Shown in pieces: positions 1 to 9,286 of a stretch of 49,416 nt of DNA (the stretch's first letter is position 1; each line of letters begins with the position of its first letter). The notes under the pieces were generated by a model that saw only the letters and a program-made list of their open reading frames with translations, made no database searches and was not told the DNA's origin. The stretch is from Clostridia bacterium (GTDB taxonomy: Bacteria > Bacillota > Clostridia > Christensenellales > CAG-1252). The stretch spans positions 1 to 49,416 of the forward strand of contig JAFPXC010000019.1 of assembly GCA_017394805.1 (NCBI GenBank), read 5' to 3'. The translations under genes were made by a program, and so were the position numbers.

Positions 1-136
1 CACAAGTTTGGAAGAATATATAGCCCTTGTTGAAGATTGGATAGAGTTTTACAATACAAAACGCATAAAAAACAGGAAGAGAACTTAATCCCTTCCTGTT
101 AAGCGGTTTTTTATTGAGTGTCCCAAATGGGGTTCA
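1..136 (+). mobile_element. Right end of an IS3-family insertion sequence (truncated by window edge)
   Basis: The window opens inside an IS3-family element. The end of a DDE transposase reading frame is followed by TGTCCCAAATGGGGTTCA at 119-136. Its reverse complement begins TGAACCCC and ends GGGACA, which is the usual form of IS3/IS150-group terminal repeats. The left end and the rest of the transposase lie outside the window, so the target duplication cannot be checked. Low GC content compared with the following gene supports foreign origin. Confidence 0.75.
2..88 (+). CDS. IS3-family transposase, C-terminal fragment
   Basis: The frame starting at base 2 reads TSLEEYIALVEDWIEFYNTK and then RIKNRKRT before TAA at 86-88. 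The WIxFYNxKRIK stretch is the hallmark of the end of the rve integrase core of IS3-family OrfB. In intact family members this is normally followed by a short tail with a SPVxYR motif. That tail is missing here, so the copy may be slightly truncated or frameshifted at its 3' end. The protein would catalyse strand transfer of its own element; only the last 28 codons are visible. There is no recognisable start in the window. Confidence 0.7.
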   Translation, partial: TSLEEYIALVEDWIEFYNTKRIKNRKRT

Positions 137-248
137 CTTCAATTCGTCGAGGGCTTTTCTTTTGCGCGCGCGTATGCGTTTCGCGCACGATTGCGCACGC
201 TAATATATGGAATGACGCGAGCGACGCGCGGCGGCACGCCCCAAAGGT

Positions 249-1679
249 CTATTCGCGTTTGCCTTTGATAATAGAGATGGTCGCGTCTTTTTGACCGCCC
301 GCCCAATGGGTGCCCATCGGGATATGCGTTTCGCCCTCGACCAAGAAGACGTGACTGCCGTCCTCGGCCTTGCCGCGGGTGGCCGACAGTTGGGGCACGG
401 TGCCGTCGCCCGCTTTGCCCACGGTCGTCGTGCGCGTTTCGCCCTCTACCTTGACGCCCAGCTCGGTCGTACTGCCCACGCCCGCTATATAGTAGGTATC
501 CACCAAATCGCACGAGAAGACCTTGCCCTCGGGCCTGTCTACATAGAAGCCGTCGCGGTAGGTCTGCCAATCATCGAATATCTTGCGGGTAGACAGCGTG
601 GCCGCTTCCGCTTTGGTGGCCAAGGGATTGACGGTGGTAAAGGGGCGCGTAAGATACCAATCGTAGAGCGCGTCGGGCGATACCTTCTGCCCGTTCTCGG
701 TAGCGCCCTCTCCTTCGAGGTCTGTCTGCAAGGCCAACAGTTCGGCGCTCGGCAGCAGTTGATACACCGACTTCATATTGTAGAGGAAGGGAATGATCAT
801 CTCGTCGTACAACTTGTAGATGGGCTTTTTGAAAGCCGAAATATCCAAGAGTTGCAATATCTCGTTTTGTTGGAACAATTCGCTGCTTTTGATGGCGTCC
901 TCGTCGAGATAATAATCGATCAAATCGCGGAAAACGTAGGGGGTTTCGAAGGTGGACGAAGCCATATACGAACCGTAGAAAGGAACGGCCACGGCTATGA
1001 ATTTGTCTATACGTGCACGGCTTTTTGCGCCCATGGCCAAATATTCGGACGCCACGATGCCCCCCATCGAATGCCCGATGAGAATGGTGTCCGTGTAGTT
1101 GTTTTGCTCCATAAACGCCGCGAGATCGCGGGCCCCAATACGGGTGTCGGTCAGCCAATTATAGTTGAAAACGACCACCTCGTACTCGTCGCCGAACTCG
1201 GCCTCGAGCCCTTCCGCCCACCATTTGTAGCTGTTCAGGGCGCCGTAGCGGATATGCCCCTCGTACCCTACGGGCACGCCCACCACGTTGGGATCGGCGT
1301 TGCCCTCTTCGTCGCACATGATGCGCCGCATAATGCTTCGGTCGTTGTCGGCCAAGACGTCGCCCGCATAATCGAAGAGATCCAGCCACTCGCCCAACAG
1401 GCTATCCACCGTAATATTGACGTGCGTTTCGTCGTATACGCCCATAAATTCCAACAGATCCACGTCGTCCGATTTGACGGGATCCCACAACGCCTCGCCC
1501 GTCTCTTTGTCGTATAGTCCGCTGGCCAACAGGCCGGGCAAAATGACGATGGCCTTTTTGCCGTCGTGCAATTTGTATTCTTGCTCGTACGTTTTTTCGG
1601 GCGTTTTCGGCGCGGCACAAGCCGTTGCTACGGCCATCAACAGACAGACGATCAAAACTATACCGACGATTTTTTTCAT
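249..1679 (-). CDS. Secreted lipoprotein lipase/acyltransferase, LCAT-PDAT-like alpha/beta hydrolase
   Basis: This is a 476-residue protein. A lysine-led hydrophobic signal peptide (residues 1-20) ends in ATA-Cys21, a plausible lipobox, so it is probably a membrane-tethered extracytoplasmic lipoprotein. The mature part has VILPGLLAS near residues 45-53 (oxyanion region), the nucleophile motif GHSMGG with Ser204, a GDGTVP stretch that carries the acid residue in lecithin:cholesterol acyltransferase-like enzymes, and a C-terminal ETHIPMGTH with the likely catalytic His. The expected reaction is hydrolysis or transfer of acyl groups from lipids; the substrate cannot be told from sequence. It lies downstream of gyrA on the same strand but behind the gyrA terminator. 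The start at 1679 has GGGAG a short distance upstream. A TATGAT -10-like box lies near 1725-1730. Confidence 0.8.
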   Translation of the reverse strand: MKKIVGIVLIVCLLMAVATACAAPKTPEKTYEQEYKLHDGKKAIVILPGLLASGLYDKETGEALWDPVKSDDVDLLEFMGVYDETHVNITVDSLLGEWLDLFDYAGDVLADNDRSIMRRIMCDEEGNADPNVVGVPVGYEGHIRYGALNSYKWWAEGLEAEFGDEYEVVVFNYNWLTDTRIGARDLAAFMEQNNYTDTILIGHSMGGIVASEYLAMGAKSRARIDKFIAVAVPFYGSYMASSTFETPYVFRDLIDYYLDEDAIKSSELFQQNEILQLLDISAFKKPIYKLYDEMIIPFLYNMKSVYQLLPSAELLALQTDLEGEGATENGQKVSPDALYDWYLTRPFTTVNPLATKAEAATLSTRKIFDDWQTYRDGFYVDRPEGKVFSCDLVDTYYIAGVGSTTELGVKVEGETRTTTVGKAGDGTVPQLSATRGKAEDGSHVFLVEGETHIPMGTHWAGGQKDATISIIKGKRE

Positions 1680-1734
1680 AGGCGAACTCCCGCCGCTTGG
1701 CGTTAAGGCAAGCGTATATATTCATCATACAAGA

Positions 1735-1759
1735 AAAGGGGTTGATTTTCAACCCCTTT
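1735..1759 (-). terminator. Rho-independent terminator of gyrA
   Basis: A 10-bp perfect inverted repeat (AAAGGGGTTG, 5-nt loop, CAACCCCTTT) lies 32 bp past the gyrA stop. On the minus strand it is followed by TTTTCTTG. It separates gyrA from the downstream lipase gene. Confidence 0.8.
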
Positions 1760-1791
1760 CCGCATTTTTAGCGCAGTTTTGCGCGTTTCGT

Positions 1792-4359
1792 TTATTCGCC
1801 CTCGCCGTCCGTCACGTCCGTATCGGTCTCGGCGGTTTCTTGGGCATCCTCGAGGATCTCGCCCTCGCCGACGGTCTCGCCTTCGCGCGCTTCCTCGTCC
1901 TCTTCGGCGTAGTAGGGAGCCAGGGCCACCGCCACCACTTCGCCAGCGCCCGTCTTCATGATGCGCACGCCCTGGCCGGTACGGCCGATGACGCTTATCT
2001 CGCTGATATGGGTGCGAATGATGATGCCTTTGGCGGTGATCAACAGCACGTCGCCCGTCTCGTCCACCAGTTTGAGGTCGACGATACGCCCCGTCTTCTC
2101 GTTGAACTTGCCCGCCATAATGCCCTTGCCGGCGCGGCCTTGCACGCGGAACTCGTCGAGGTGGGTGCGCTTGCCGTAGCCGTTGGTGGTGACGGTCAAG
2201 ACCTCTTTGCCCTCCTCTATCTTGTTCATGCTGACGACGTAGTCGTCACCGTCGATATCCATAGACTTGACGCCGTAGGCGGTACGCCCCATGGGACGCA
2301 CGGCGTCGGATACGAAGCGGATGCACTTGCCGATACTGCTGGCCAACAAGACCTGGTCGCCGTCCTTGACGAAGGTGGCGGCCACCAGTTGATCGTCGTC
2401 GTCCATCTTGATGGCGATCTTGCCCGACGAGCGAATGCTCTCGAACTCGGCCACGGGCGTCTTCTTGATCTTGCCCTTGCGGGTAGCGAGCATCAAATAG
2501 CCTTCCTCACGGGCGGCGTCTTCCTCGCTGATGCGCAAGATGGTCGTGATCTTCTCGTCCTGCTCGATATTGATGATATTGTTGATGGTGCGGCCACGCC
2601 CCACGCGGCTGGCGTCGGGGATCTCGTAACCCTTGAGAATGTACACCTTGCCAAAGTCGGAGAAGAAGAACAGGTTGTCGTGCGTAGAGGACACGAACAG
2701 TTTTTCCACCTGGTCGCTGTCCTTGGCGCGGTGCGCGGTGACGCCGATGCCGCCTCTGTGCTGGCTCTTGAATTCGTCCATAGACGAACGCTTGATATAA
2801 TTCTCCTTGGTGAGGCTGATGACGATATCCTCGCGGTCGATGAGGTCTTCCAAGTCGATATTGCAACCTTCGTAGGACAGTTCGCTACGGCGTGCCGTGC
2901 TGTACTTGCTTTCGATCTCCAGCAGTTCGTCGCGGATAATACCGTTGATACGCAAGGGATTGGCCAAAATATCGCGGTATTCGGCGATGGCTTTCTCCAA
3001 AGCGTCCAACTCCTCGATGAGTTTGTCCACCTCGAGGGCGGTCAAGCGTTGCAGTTTGAGCTCGAGAATGGCGTTCGCCTGCTTCTCGCTGAGGTCGAAA
3101 CGTGCCATCAACTTGCTTTGGGCGTCCGCTTTGTCCGCGCTACCGCGGATAAGCGCCACCACTTCGTCGATATTTTGCTGGGCGATGACCAAGCCTTTGA
3201 GAATGTGCTCGCGTTCGAGGGCCTTTTCGAGGTCGAAGCGCGTGCGACGCTCGATGACCTCTTGTTGGTATTTGACGTAGGCTTCCAAAATCTGCTTGAG
3301 GTTCATGATCTTGGGATAGCCTTGGTCGAGCGCCAAGAAAATCATGCTGTAACTGACTTGCAAATCGCAATGCTTGAAGAGGGTATTCAGCACCACGCGG
3401 GCGTTGAACTCCTTTTTGACGTCGATGACCAAGCGCATACCTTTGCGGTCGGATTCGTCGTTGATGTCGGCGATGCCCTCTATCTTCTTATCCTTGACCA
3501 TATCGGCGATGTACTTGATGAGTTTGGCCTTGTTGACCTGGTAGGGCAACTCGTGCACGATGATACGACTGCGGCCGTTGTGCTCCACTATTTCGGTCTT
3601 GGCGCGAATGATGCAACTGCCTCTACCCGTGCGGTAGGCCTGGCGAATGTTGTCCACGTCCATCACGATACCGCCCGTCGGGAAGTCGGGGCATGGCACG
3701 TATTTGAGCAGGTCGTCCACCGTAATATCGGGATCGTCCAGCAAAGCCACGGTGGCGTTGATCACCTCGCCGAGATTGTGCGGGGGAATGCTGGTGGCCA
3801 TACCCACGGCGATACCGTCCGCGCCGTTGACCAACAGGTTGGGGAAGCGGGCGGGCAACACGGTGGGTTGCATCAAAGTATCGTCGAAGTTGGGATAGAA
3901 ATCGACGGTCTCTTTGTCTATATCCCGCAGCATTTCGGCGGCGATACGGCTGAGTTTGGCCTCGGTGTAACGCTGGGCGGCGGCGGGGTCGCCGTCTACC
4001 GAGCCGAAGTTGCCTTGGCCGAACACCAAGGGGCAACGGATGGTGAAGTCCTGCGCCAAACGCACCAACGCCTCGTACACGGCGCTGTCACCGTGGGGGT
4101 GGTATTTGCCGAGGACGTCACCGACGATACGCGCACACTTACGGGTGGGCTTGCTGTAATCCAAACCCAATTCGTTCATGGCGTACAAGATACGGCGATG
4201 CACGGGTTTCAATCCGTCCCTCACGTCGGGGATGGCGCGGCTGACGTTGACGGCCATCGCGTAGGCGATGAAACTATGTTTCATCTCGTGCTCGACGTCA
4301 ACGTGAATGATTTTGGTATTATCGACTATTTCTTCGTATTCGGGTTTCTTATTGCTCAT
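1792..4359 (-). CDS. gyrA: DNA gyrase subunit A
   Basis: This is the 855-residue breakage-reunion subunit of DNA gyrase (A2B2), which introduces negative supercoils using ATP hydrolysed by GyrB. The catalytic tyrosine is Tyr131 in [10 protein letters not shown]. The quinolone-determining segment [12 protein letters not shown] (88-99) keeps Ser92 and the acidic Glu96, the residues expected for a susceptible-type enzyme. The C-terminal beta-pinwheel contains a GyrA-box-like QGRAGKG, so this is gyrase rather than topoisomerase IV. The last about 40 residues form an acidic tail rich in Glu and Asp. Start ATG at 4359 is preceded by GAGG 7 nt upstream and lies 12 bp after gyrB, so the two are co-transcribed. 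Confidence 0.97.
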   Translation of the reverse strand: MSNKKPEYEEIVDNTKIIHVDVEHEMKHSFIAYAMAVNVSRAIPDVRDGLKPVHRRILYAMNELGLDYSKPTRKCARIVGDVLGKYHPHGDSAVYEALVRLAQDFTIRCPLVFGQGNFGSVDGDPAAAQRYTEAKLSRIAAEMLRDIDKETVDFYPNFDDTLMQPTVLPARFPNLLVNGADGIAVGMATSIPPHNLGEVINATVALLDDPDITVDDLLKYVPCPDFPTGGIVMDVDNIRQAYRTGRGSCIIRAKTEIVEHNGRSRIIVHELPYQVNKAKLIKYIADMVKDKKIEGIADINDESDRKGMRLVIDVKKEFNARVVLNTLFKHCDLQVSYSMIFLALDQGYPKIMNLKQILEAYVKYQQEVIERRTRFDLEKALEREHILKGLVIAQQNIDEVVALIRGSADKADAQSKLMARFDLSEKQANAILELKLQRLTALEVDKLIEELDALEKAIAEYRDILANPLRINGIIRDELLEIESKYSTARRSELSYEGCNIDLEDLIDREDIVISLTKENYIKRSSMDEFKSQHRGGIGVTAHRAKDSDQVEKLFVSSTHDNLFFFSDFGKVYILKGYEIPDASRVGRGRTINNIINIEQDEKITTILRISEEDAAREEGYLMLATRKGKIKKTPVAEFESIRSSGKIAIKMDDDDQLVAATFVKDGDQVLLASSIGKCIRFVSDAVRPMGRTAYGVKSMDIDGDDYVVSMNKIEEGKEVLTVTTNGYGKRTHLDEFRVQGRAGKGIMAGKFNEKTGRIVDLKLVDETGDVLLITAKGIIIRTHISEISVIGRTGQGVRIMKTGAGEVVAVALAPYYAEEDEEAREGETVGEGEILEDAQETAETDTDVTDGEGE

Positions 4360-4371
4360 AGCGGTACCTCG

Positions 4372-6306
4372 TTACACGTCCAGATCCTTGACGATGGTCG
4401 CGTTCTCTTCGATGAATTGGCGGCGCAGTTCGGGTTGGTCACCCATAAGGAGCGTAAAGATTTCTTCGGCCTTGACCGCGTCTTCCATCGTCACTTGCAC
4501 CATGGTACGGGTGGCGGGGCTCATCGTGGTCTCCCACAACTGCTCGGCGCTCATTTCGCCCAAGCCTTTGTAGCGTTGCAGGTCGCCGTTTTTGCGGCCG
4601 TTTTGGGCATAATACTCTTCCAAAGCCGCGTCGTCGTAGAAATACAACTCCTGTTTGCCCTTTTGAATCTTGTAGAGAGGGGGTTGCGCGATATACACGT
4701 GCCCCAACTCAATCAACGGCTTCATAAAGCGGTAGAAGAAGGTCAGCATAAGGATACGGATATGCGAGCCGTCCACATCGGCATCGGTCATGCAGATGAT
4801 CTTGTTGTAGCGCAGTTTGGTCTCGTCGAAGTCCTCGCCGATGCCGCAGCCGAACGCCGTGATCATAGACTTGATCTCCTCGTTTTCGAGGGCGCGGTGA
4901 ATACGCACCTTCTCCACGTTGAGAATCTTGCCGCGCAGGGGCAAAATGGCTTGAAAACGACGATCTCTGCCCGTCTTGGCCGTGCCGCCTGCCGAATCGC
5001 CCTCGACGAGGAATATCTCGCACTTAGAGGGGTCTCTATCCGAGCAGTCCGCCAACTTGCCGGGCAGGGAAGCCGACTCCAAGGGGGATTTTCTTCTGGC
5101 CTCTTCGCGCGCCTTTCTGGCGGCCTCGCGGGCCTTTTGCGCGGTGATGGAGCGCAGGATGAGTTCCTTGCTCTCGCGGGGGTGCTCCTCGAGGTAGGTG
5201 CCGAAGCACTCGCTCATCACGCGGCTCACTACCGAACGCATCTCGCTGTTGCCCAACTTGGTCTTGGTCTGCCCTTCGAATTGTGGCTCGGTCAATTTGA
5301 CCGAAATGACGCACACCAAGCCTTCGCGCACGTCGTCGCCCGTCAACTTGTCGTTCTCTTTGAGAATGTTCTCTTTGTGACCGTAATCGTTGATGATACG
5401 GGTAAGCGCGGCCTTGAAGCCGTCCAGGTGTGTGCCGCCCTCCTCGGTGTTGATATTATTGGCGTAGGCGTACAATATCTCGTTGTAGGTGTCGGTATAT
5501 TGCATGGCGATCTCCACCTCGCCCGTAATGGTCTTGGCCTTGCCTTTTTCCTCGAAAGATTCCTCGAAGTAGAGGGGTTTCTCGAACATTTTCTCGTGCA
5601 TGGCCGACAGCTCTTCGACGAAGTGAGCGATGCCGCCCTCGTAGATGAACACGTCCTGCTTGGGCTCGGCGCCGCGAAGGTCGGTCAACGTGATTTTCAG
5701 CCCCTTGTTGAGGAAAGCCAACTCACGCAAACGCGTAGACAATACTTCGTATTTGAAATGCGTGGTCTCGAAAATCTCGTTGTCGGGATAGAAGGTCACT
5801 TTGGTACCCGTTTCGTCCGAATCGCCGATGATTTTGAGCCTGTCGTCGGGAATGCCGCGTTGGAAGCGTTGGAAGAAGACGTGACCGAGTTGGCGCACCT
5901 CTACCTCGAGCCATTCGCTCAACGCGTTGACTACCGACACGCCCACGCCGTGCAGACCGCCCGAAATGGTGTAGCCGCCGTTGCCGAATTTGCCGCCTGC
6001 GTGCAACTTGGTGAGCACCAACTCCACGGCGGACACGCCCTCTTCGGGTTTGATGCCCGTGGGAATGCCGCGGCCGTTGTCCACCACGGTCACGGAGCCG
6101 TTTTTGTTGATGGTCACTTCGATATGCGTGCAGTAGCCCGCCAACGCTTCGTCGATGCTATTGTCGACGATCTCGCTGACGAGGTGATGCAGACCGCGCT
6201 CGTCCGTACTGCCGATATACATACCGGGACGCACACGGACGGGTTCCAATCCTTCCAATACCTGTATCTGGTCCTGATTGTAGGTATTTTCCACTTTGTT
6301 GCTCAT
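4372..6306 (-). CDS. gyrB: DNA gyrase subunit B
   Basis: This is the 644-residue ATPase subunit of gyrase. GHKL motifs are present in order: [18 protein letters not shown] and [15 protein letters not shown]. The TOPRIM motifs LVEGDSAGG and DADVDGSHI bind catalytic magnesium, and QRYKGLGEM lies near the C-terminus. A longer frame reaches 6333, but the ATG at 6306 is preferred because GGAGG lies 4 nt upstream and the N-terminus [10 protein letters not shown] then matches the family. gyrA follows after 12 bp. Upstream is a divergent AT-rich palindromic region shared with recF. A TATAAT -10 on the minus strand lies at 6349-6354 without a good -35 partner. Confidence 0.97.
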   Translation of the reverse strand: MSNKVENTYNQDQIQVLEGLEPVRVRPGMYIGSTDERGLHHLVSEIVDNSIDEALAGYCTHIEVTINKNGSVTVVDNGRGIPTGIKPEEGVSAVELVLTKLHAGGKFGNGGYTISGGLHGVGVSVVNALSEWLEVEVRQLGHVFFQRFQRGIPDDRLKIIGDSDETGTKVTFYPDNEIFETTHFKYEVLSTRLRELAFLNKGLKITLTDLRGAEPKQDVFIYEGGIAHFVEELSAMHEKMFEKPLYFEESFEEKGKAKTITGEVEIAMQYTDTYNEILYAYANNINTEEGGTHLDGFKAALTRIINDYGHKENILKENDKLTGDDVREGLVCVISVKLTEPQFEGQTKTKLGNSEMRSVVSRVMSECFGTYLEEHPRESKELILRSITAQKAREAARKAREEARRKSPLESASLPGKLADCSDRDPSKCEIFLVEGDSAGGTAKTGRDRRFQAILPLRGKILNVEKVRIHRALENEEIKSMITAFGCGIGEDFDETKLRYNKIICMTDADVDGSHIRILMLTFFYRFMKPLIELGHVYIAQPPLYKIQKGKQELYFYDDAALEEYYAQNGRKNGDLQRYKGLGEMSAEQLWETTMSPATRTMVQVTMEDAVKAEEIFTLLMGDQPELRRQFIEENATIVKDLDV

Positions 6307-6332
6307 ATTTCCTCCGTTGATATTCTCGTGCA

Positions 6333-6379
6333 CGCGCGTATACGCGCGATTATAGTAATATATAATATATTATATATTA
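6333..6379. promoter_or_regulatory. Paired perfect palindromes in the gyrB-recF divergent region
   Basis: Two perfect palindromes lie side by side: a 16-bp GC-type one at 6333-6348 (CGCGCGTATACGCGCG) and a 24-bp pure A/T one at 6356-6379. Between them is ATTATA (6349-6354), the gyrB -10 read on the minus strand. Such sequence could extrude cruciforms under negative supercoiling, which would fit supercoiling-sensitive control of gyrase. The structure is seen directly; the regulatory role is inference. Confidence 0.6.
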
Positions 6380-6416
6380 TTAAAAGGCAATTAGTAAAGT
6401 ATTTTTTGAAAAAATG

Positions 6417-6445
6417 TTGATTTTTCTTGCGCGAAAAGTTACAAT
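6417..6445 (+). promoter_or_regulatory. recF promoter (probably leaderless transcript)
   Basis: TTGATT (6417-6422) and TACAAT (6440-6445) are 17 bp apart. The expected transcription start, about 7 nt after the -10, coincides with the recF ATG at 6452, and no Shine-Dalgarno sequence fits in between. Confidence 0.65.
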
Positions 6446-6451
6446 ATCGAT

Positions 6452-7531
6452 ATGAACGTTACCAAAGTCATTCTCACGTCTTACCGCAATTATACACGTC
6501 AGGAAGTGGATTTTTGTCCCGCTCTCAACGTGATAGTCGGTCAGAATACCGCCGGCAAAACCAACTTGGTCGAGTCTGTCTATTTGTGCGGCGTGGGCAA
6601 AAGTCCCAGGGCTTCCAAGGACGCCGAAATGATCAAAATGGGGCAAAAAGAGGCACACGTCACCCTCTTTTTGGATAAAAAATTCCGTTCGCACCGCATC
6701 GACGTGCATTTATTGCCCGCGGGCAAAAAAATATCCGTAGACGGCGTTTCCATCTCCAAAATGAGCGATTTGATGGGCGTATTGAACGTGGTGTTTTTCG
6801 CACCCGACGAACTCAAAATCGTCAAGGCCGATCCCGCCGAACGCCGCCGCTTTATGAATATCAGCCTTTGTCAGCAGAGCAAGCCCTACTATGCGGCATT
6901 GTCGCGCTACAATCGCGTGTTGGAAAACCGCAACAAACTCATCAAAGCGGCCTCTTCACCCGAAGAATTATTCTATACCCTGCCCGATTGGGACGTTCAG
7001 TTGGCCGAGGAAGGCGCCAAAATCATCTTGGCGCGGCAGGAGTTTTTGGCCACGCTGCAAACCATAGCCGATCCCATTCATCGCTCTATCGCGGGCGAAG
7101 AAAACAATCTCTGTCTTACCTACAACCGCAAGGACGTCACCACCTACGACGCCGTCTATCAATACCTCATCGAGCACCTTTCGTCCAACTACGACAAAGA
7201 ATTTCGCTTGGGTTACACTATTTGCGGGCCGCACCGCGACGATTTCAGCCTCATAAGCCGCAAAATAGACCTCAAAACCTACGGTTCGCAGGGTCAACAG
7301 CGTACCGCCGCTCTTACGTTGAAACTCGCCGAAATTTCCTATTTTGAAAAGAAAACGGGTGAAAAACCCGTCCTTCTATTGGACGACGTATTGAGCGAAT
7401 TGGACGCTAACAGAAGGCAGTCTTTGATACAAGCGACCGAAGGCATACAAACCCTTCTCACTTGCACCGAATTTACCGAAGACGACGCCTATATCGGCAA
7501 ACTCATTCAAGTCGTCAACGGCACGATATAA
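6452..7531 (+). CDS. recF: DNA replication and repair protein RecF
   Basis: This is a 359-residue SMC/ABC-like ATPase that binds gapped DNA and, with RecO and RecR, loads RecA. Walker A is GQNTAGKTNLVE near residues 30-41. The C-terminal half has the signature region SQGQQRTAALTLKLAE and Walker B LLLDDVLSELD near 309-319. Length is normal for the family. In most Bacillota recF is co-directional between dnaN and gyrB. Here it is in the expected slot but inverted, with its own promoter and no visible ribosome binding site, which suggests local inversion and leaderless translation. Confidence 0.95.
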   Translation: MNVTKVILTSYRNYTRQEVDFCPALNVIVGQNTAGKTNLVESVYLCGVGKSPRASKDAEMIKMGQKEAHVTLFLDKKFRSHRIDVHLLPAGKKISVDGVSISKMSDLMGVLNVVFFAPDELKIVKADPAERRRFMNISLCQQSKPYYAALSRYNRVLENRNKLIKAASSPEELFYTLPDWDVQLAEEGAKIILARQEFLATLQTIADPIHRSIAGEENNLCLTYNRKDVTTYDAVYQYLIEHLSSNYDKEFRLGYTICGPHRDDFSLISRKIDLKTYGSQGQQRTAALTLKLAEISYFEKKTGEKPVLLLDDVLSELDANRRQSLIQATEGIQTLLTCTEFTEDDAYIGKLIQVVNGTI

Positions 7532-7633
7532 AACTATGTTTTATATGAAACAATAATAATATGTCTTACGAAGAAGATTCCATTATACAAACTTGGGTAG
7601 AAAATCAATGAATTAAAAGTAAAAGTCAAAAAA

Positions 7634-7864
7634 ATGTTCTGCTGTTATTGTTTGTATTGCGACGACGTGGCGGTCGGTTGGCTGCACGACGGCGTTCTCA
7701 GTCTACGCGAAGTAGGTCTTTCTTTTTTACCCCAAGACGTCAAACTCCCTACGAAAGACGATAAAATAAAAGAACTCGTCATTCCCTTTGACTACGCCTC
7801 GGCCGAATGGCTACCAAAAGCCGTCCAAAGCACGGTTTATATACTGAAACAAAAGCGGCATTAA
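7634..7864 (+). CDS. Small hypothetical protein (possibly a decayed gene)
   Basis: This is a 76-codon frame downstream of recF on the same strand. The N-terminus is Cys-rich (MFCCYCLYC). The remainder, with LPQDVKLPTKDDKIKELVIP and FDYASAEWLPKAVQSTVY, looks like ordinary folded protein rather than a random frame. There is no Shine-Dalgarno sequence before the ATG. The frame stays open upstream only to 7601, and a 16-codon frame (MSYEEDSIIQTWVENQ, from 7561) precedes it in another phase. The pair could therefore be one gene broken by a frameshift. I do not recognise a family. A strong terminator follows 11 bp after the stop. Confidence 0.4.
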   Translation: MFCCYCLYCDDVAVGWLHDGVLSLREVGLSFLPQDVKLPTKDDKIKELVIPFDYASAEWLPKAVQSTVYILKQKRH

Positions 7865-7875
7865 CCGTTTGAACA

Positions 7876-7912
7876 AAAAAACAGTATTTTCACAAGGATC
7901 ATACTGTTTTTT
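7876..7912. terminator. Bidirectional terminator between the recF side and dnaN
   Basis: An 11-bp perfect inverted repeat (AAAAAACAGTA at 7876-7886, TACTGTTTTTT at 7902-7912) has a 15-nt loop and A- and T-tracts on both sides. It can stop recF-side transcription going right and dnaN transcription going left. Confidence 0.8.
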
Positions 7913-7994
7913 CTTTATCTTTTGACTTGATAAAACGAATATATCTAAGCCTTATTTTATAATATTTTATTCTCTCTATTCAGTTTTTTTTTCT

Positions 7995-9095
7995 TTATGC
8001 TCTTGCACGCATGGGCAACACCAAGAAGAGGTAGTCGTCCTTATCCACGGGCGTGAAGATGCAGGGCGAATTGCTGGTCTTGACGTTGATTTTGATATAC
8101 TCGTCTTCGATGGAATTGAGAATATCCTGCAAATAGCGGCAGTTGAAACTGATGACGCAGTCGGTACCCGTAATTTCGGCGGGAATGGTCTCGTGAATAT
8201 TACTCACTTCCGAACGGCTGTCTATCCAAATCATATTCTCGTTGAGTTCCAACTTGACGGTATTATTCTTGTCCGAGCGCGAAATAATGCTCACGCGGTT
8301 GATGCTCTCGGCGAATTTGTCGCGGCTGAACACGCCGTAAGAATTGAAATCACAGGCGATGATATTGCGATAATTGATATAGTCGCCGATGATCAAACGG
8401 CTGATGAATTGGGTAGAACCTATCTCCACCATCAACTTCTCTTCGGCAAAAATCAACTTCACTTTATCCTCGGCTTCGTCGATGATGCGCACGATTTCGT
8501 TGAGGGCGCGCGCGGGAATGATATATTTGCCGTCTTTTTGCGCCTCGCAAGGCTTTTTGCACAATGAAAGCCTATACCCGTCCAAAGCCACCGCAGTCAC
8601 CACGTCGTCGCATATTTCGAACAAACAACCCTTGAAGATAGGTCTGGTATCCTCTTGACTGGCGGCGAAACTGACCTTGTTGATGAGATCTTTGAGGTCG
8701 GCTTTGTCGATAGCAAAACTGCTCTTCTCTTCTATGCGATTCACCGCGGGATACTCGTCATATTCCATGCACTTGATGATGCTCTCGTTGTCGCCGTATT
8801 TGATGGTGAGATTCTTGCCTCCCACGCATTCGAGCGATATCACTTCGTCGTTGATGGTCTTGACAAAATCGGCAAATAATTTGCCCATCACCAATACTTC
8901 ACCCTCTATCTGCACGTTCGCCGCCAAACGGGTGATGATGGACAATTCCAAGTCCGTCGCGGTCAACGTAAGGAATCCGTCTTTGGCTACCATTTTGATT
9001 CCTTCCAGAATGCTGTTATTCTTCTTGATAGGCATAGCTTTGCTCACTTTGAGTACCGCTTGCGATAATGCCAATCCGTCACACGATAATTTCAT
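7995..9095 (-). CDS. dnaN: DNA polymerase III beta sliding clamp
   Basis: This 366-residue protein forms the ring-shaped dimer that tethers DNA polymerase III to DNA. The N-terminus MKLSCDGLALSQAVLKVSKA, the middle segment SFAASQEDTRPIFKG followed by VALDGYRLS, and the C-terminal VLPMRARA (family consensus LPMRL or similar) are diagnostic. Length is normal. The ATG at 9095 has GGAG 7 nt upstream. dnaN follows dnaA on the same strand after 191 bp that contain DnaA-box-like sites. Confidence 0.97.
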   Translation of the reverse strand: MKLSCDGLALSQAVLKVSKAMPIKKNNSILEGIKMVAKDGFLTLTATDLELSIITRLAANVQIEGEVLVMGKLFADFVKTINDEVISLECVGGKNLTIKYGDNESIIKCMEYDEYPAVNRIEEKSSFAIDKADLKDLINKVSFAASQEDTRPIFKGCLFEICDDVVTAVALDGYRLSLCKKPCEAQKDGKYIIPARALNEIVRIIDEAEDKVKLIFAEEKLMVEIGSTQFISRLIIGDYINYRNIIACDFNSYGVFSRDKFAESINRVSIISRSDKNNTVKLELNENMIWIDSRSEVSNIHETIPAEITGTDCVISFNCRYLQDILNSIEDEYIKINVKTSNSPCIFTPVDKDDYLFLVLPMRARA

Positions 9096-9231
9096 AATTC
9101 GTCTCCTTTTCTTCCTATTTATTCTTTTTGTTTAGTCGTATTATCCATCATAACGCGTGTTTGGAAGTTGAAAACTCGCAAAACAACACGATATTGTAGG
9201 TATTTTGACAGTTTGTCCGCTATATATGGGC

Positions 9232-9279
9232 TTGTCCGTGTGGACAACTTTGTGGATTATTTCATTCCTCTTTGTGGAA
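9232..9279. promoter_or_regulatory. DnaA-box-like sites in the dnaA-dnaN spacer
   Basis: TGTGGACAA (9239-9247) is TTGTCCACA on the minus strand, one mismatch from the TTATCCACA DnaA box. It lies in a dyad TTGTCC/GGACAA (9232-9237, 9242-9247). Two direct copies of TTTGTGGA follow at 9249-9256 and 9271-9278 and resemble half boxes. They may serve DnaA binding at a second origin module or autoregulation. Confidence 0.5.
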
Positions 9280-9286
9280 TGGTGGG

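Noticed and set aside
49..67. AATACAAAACGCATAAA in the transposase end resembles the array repeat (13 of 15).
   Set aside because: It is explained by codons for Asn-Thr-Lys-Arg-Ile-Lys, a conserved part of IS3 transposases; a single copy with no hairpin neighbours is best taken as coincidence.
1417..6420. A 1667-codon plus-strand frame opposite gyrA and gyrB.
   Set aside because: It is an antisense shadow caused by the high GC content and codon bias of gyrA/gyrB; no ribosome binding site or family features.
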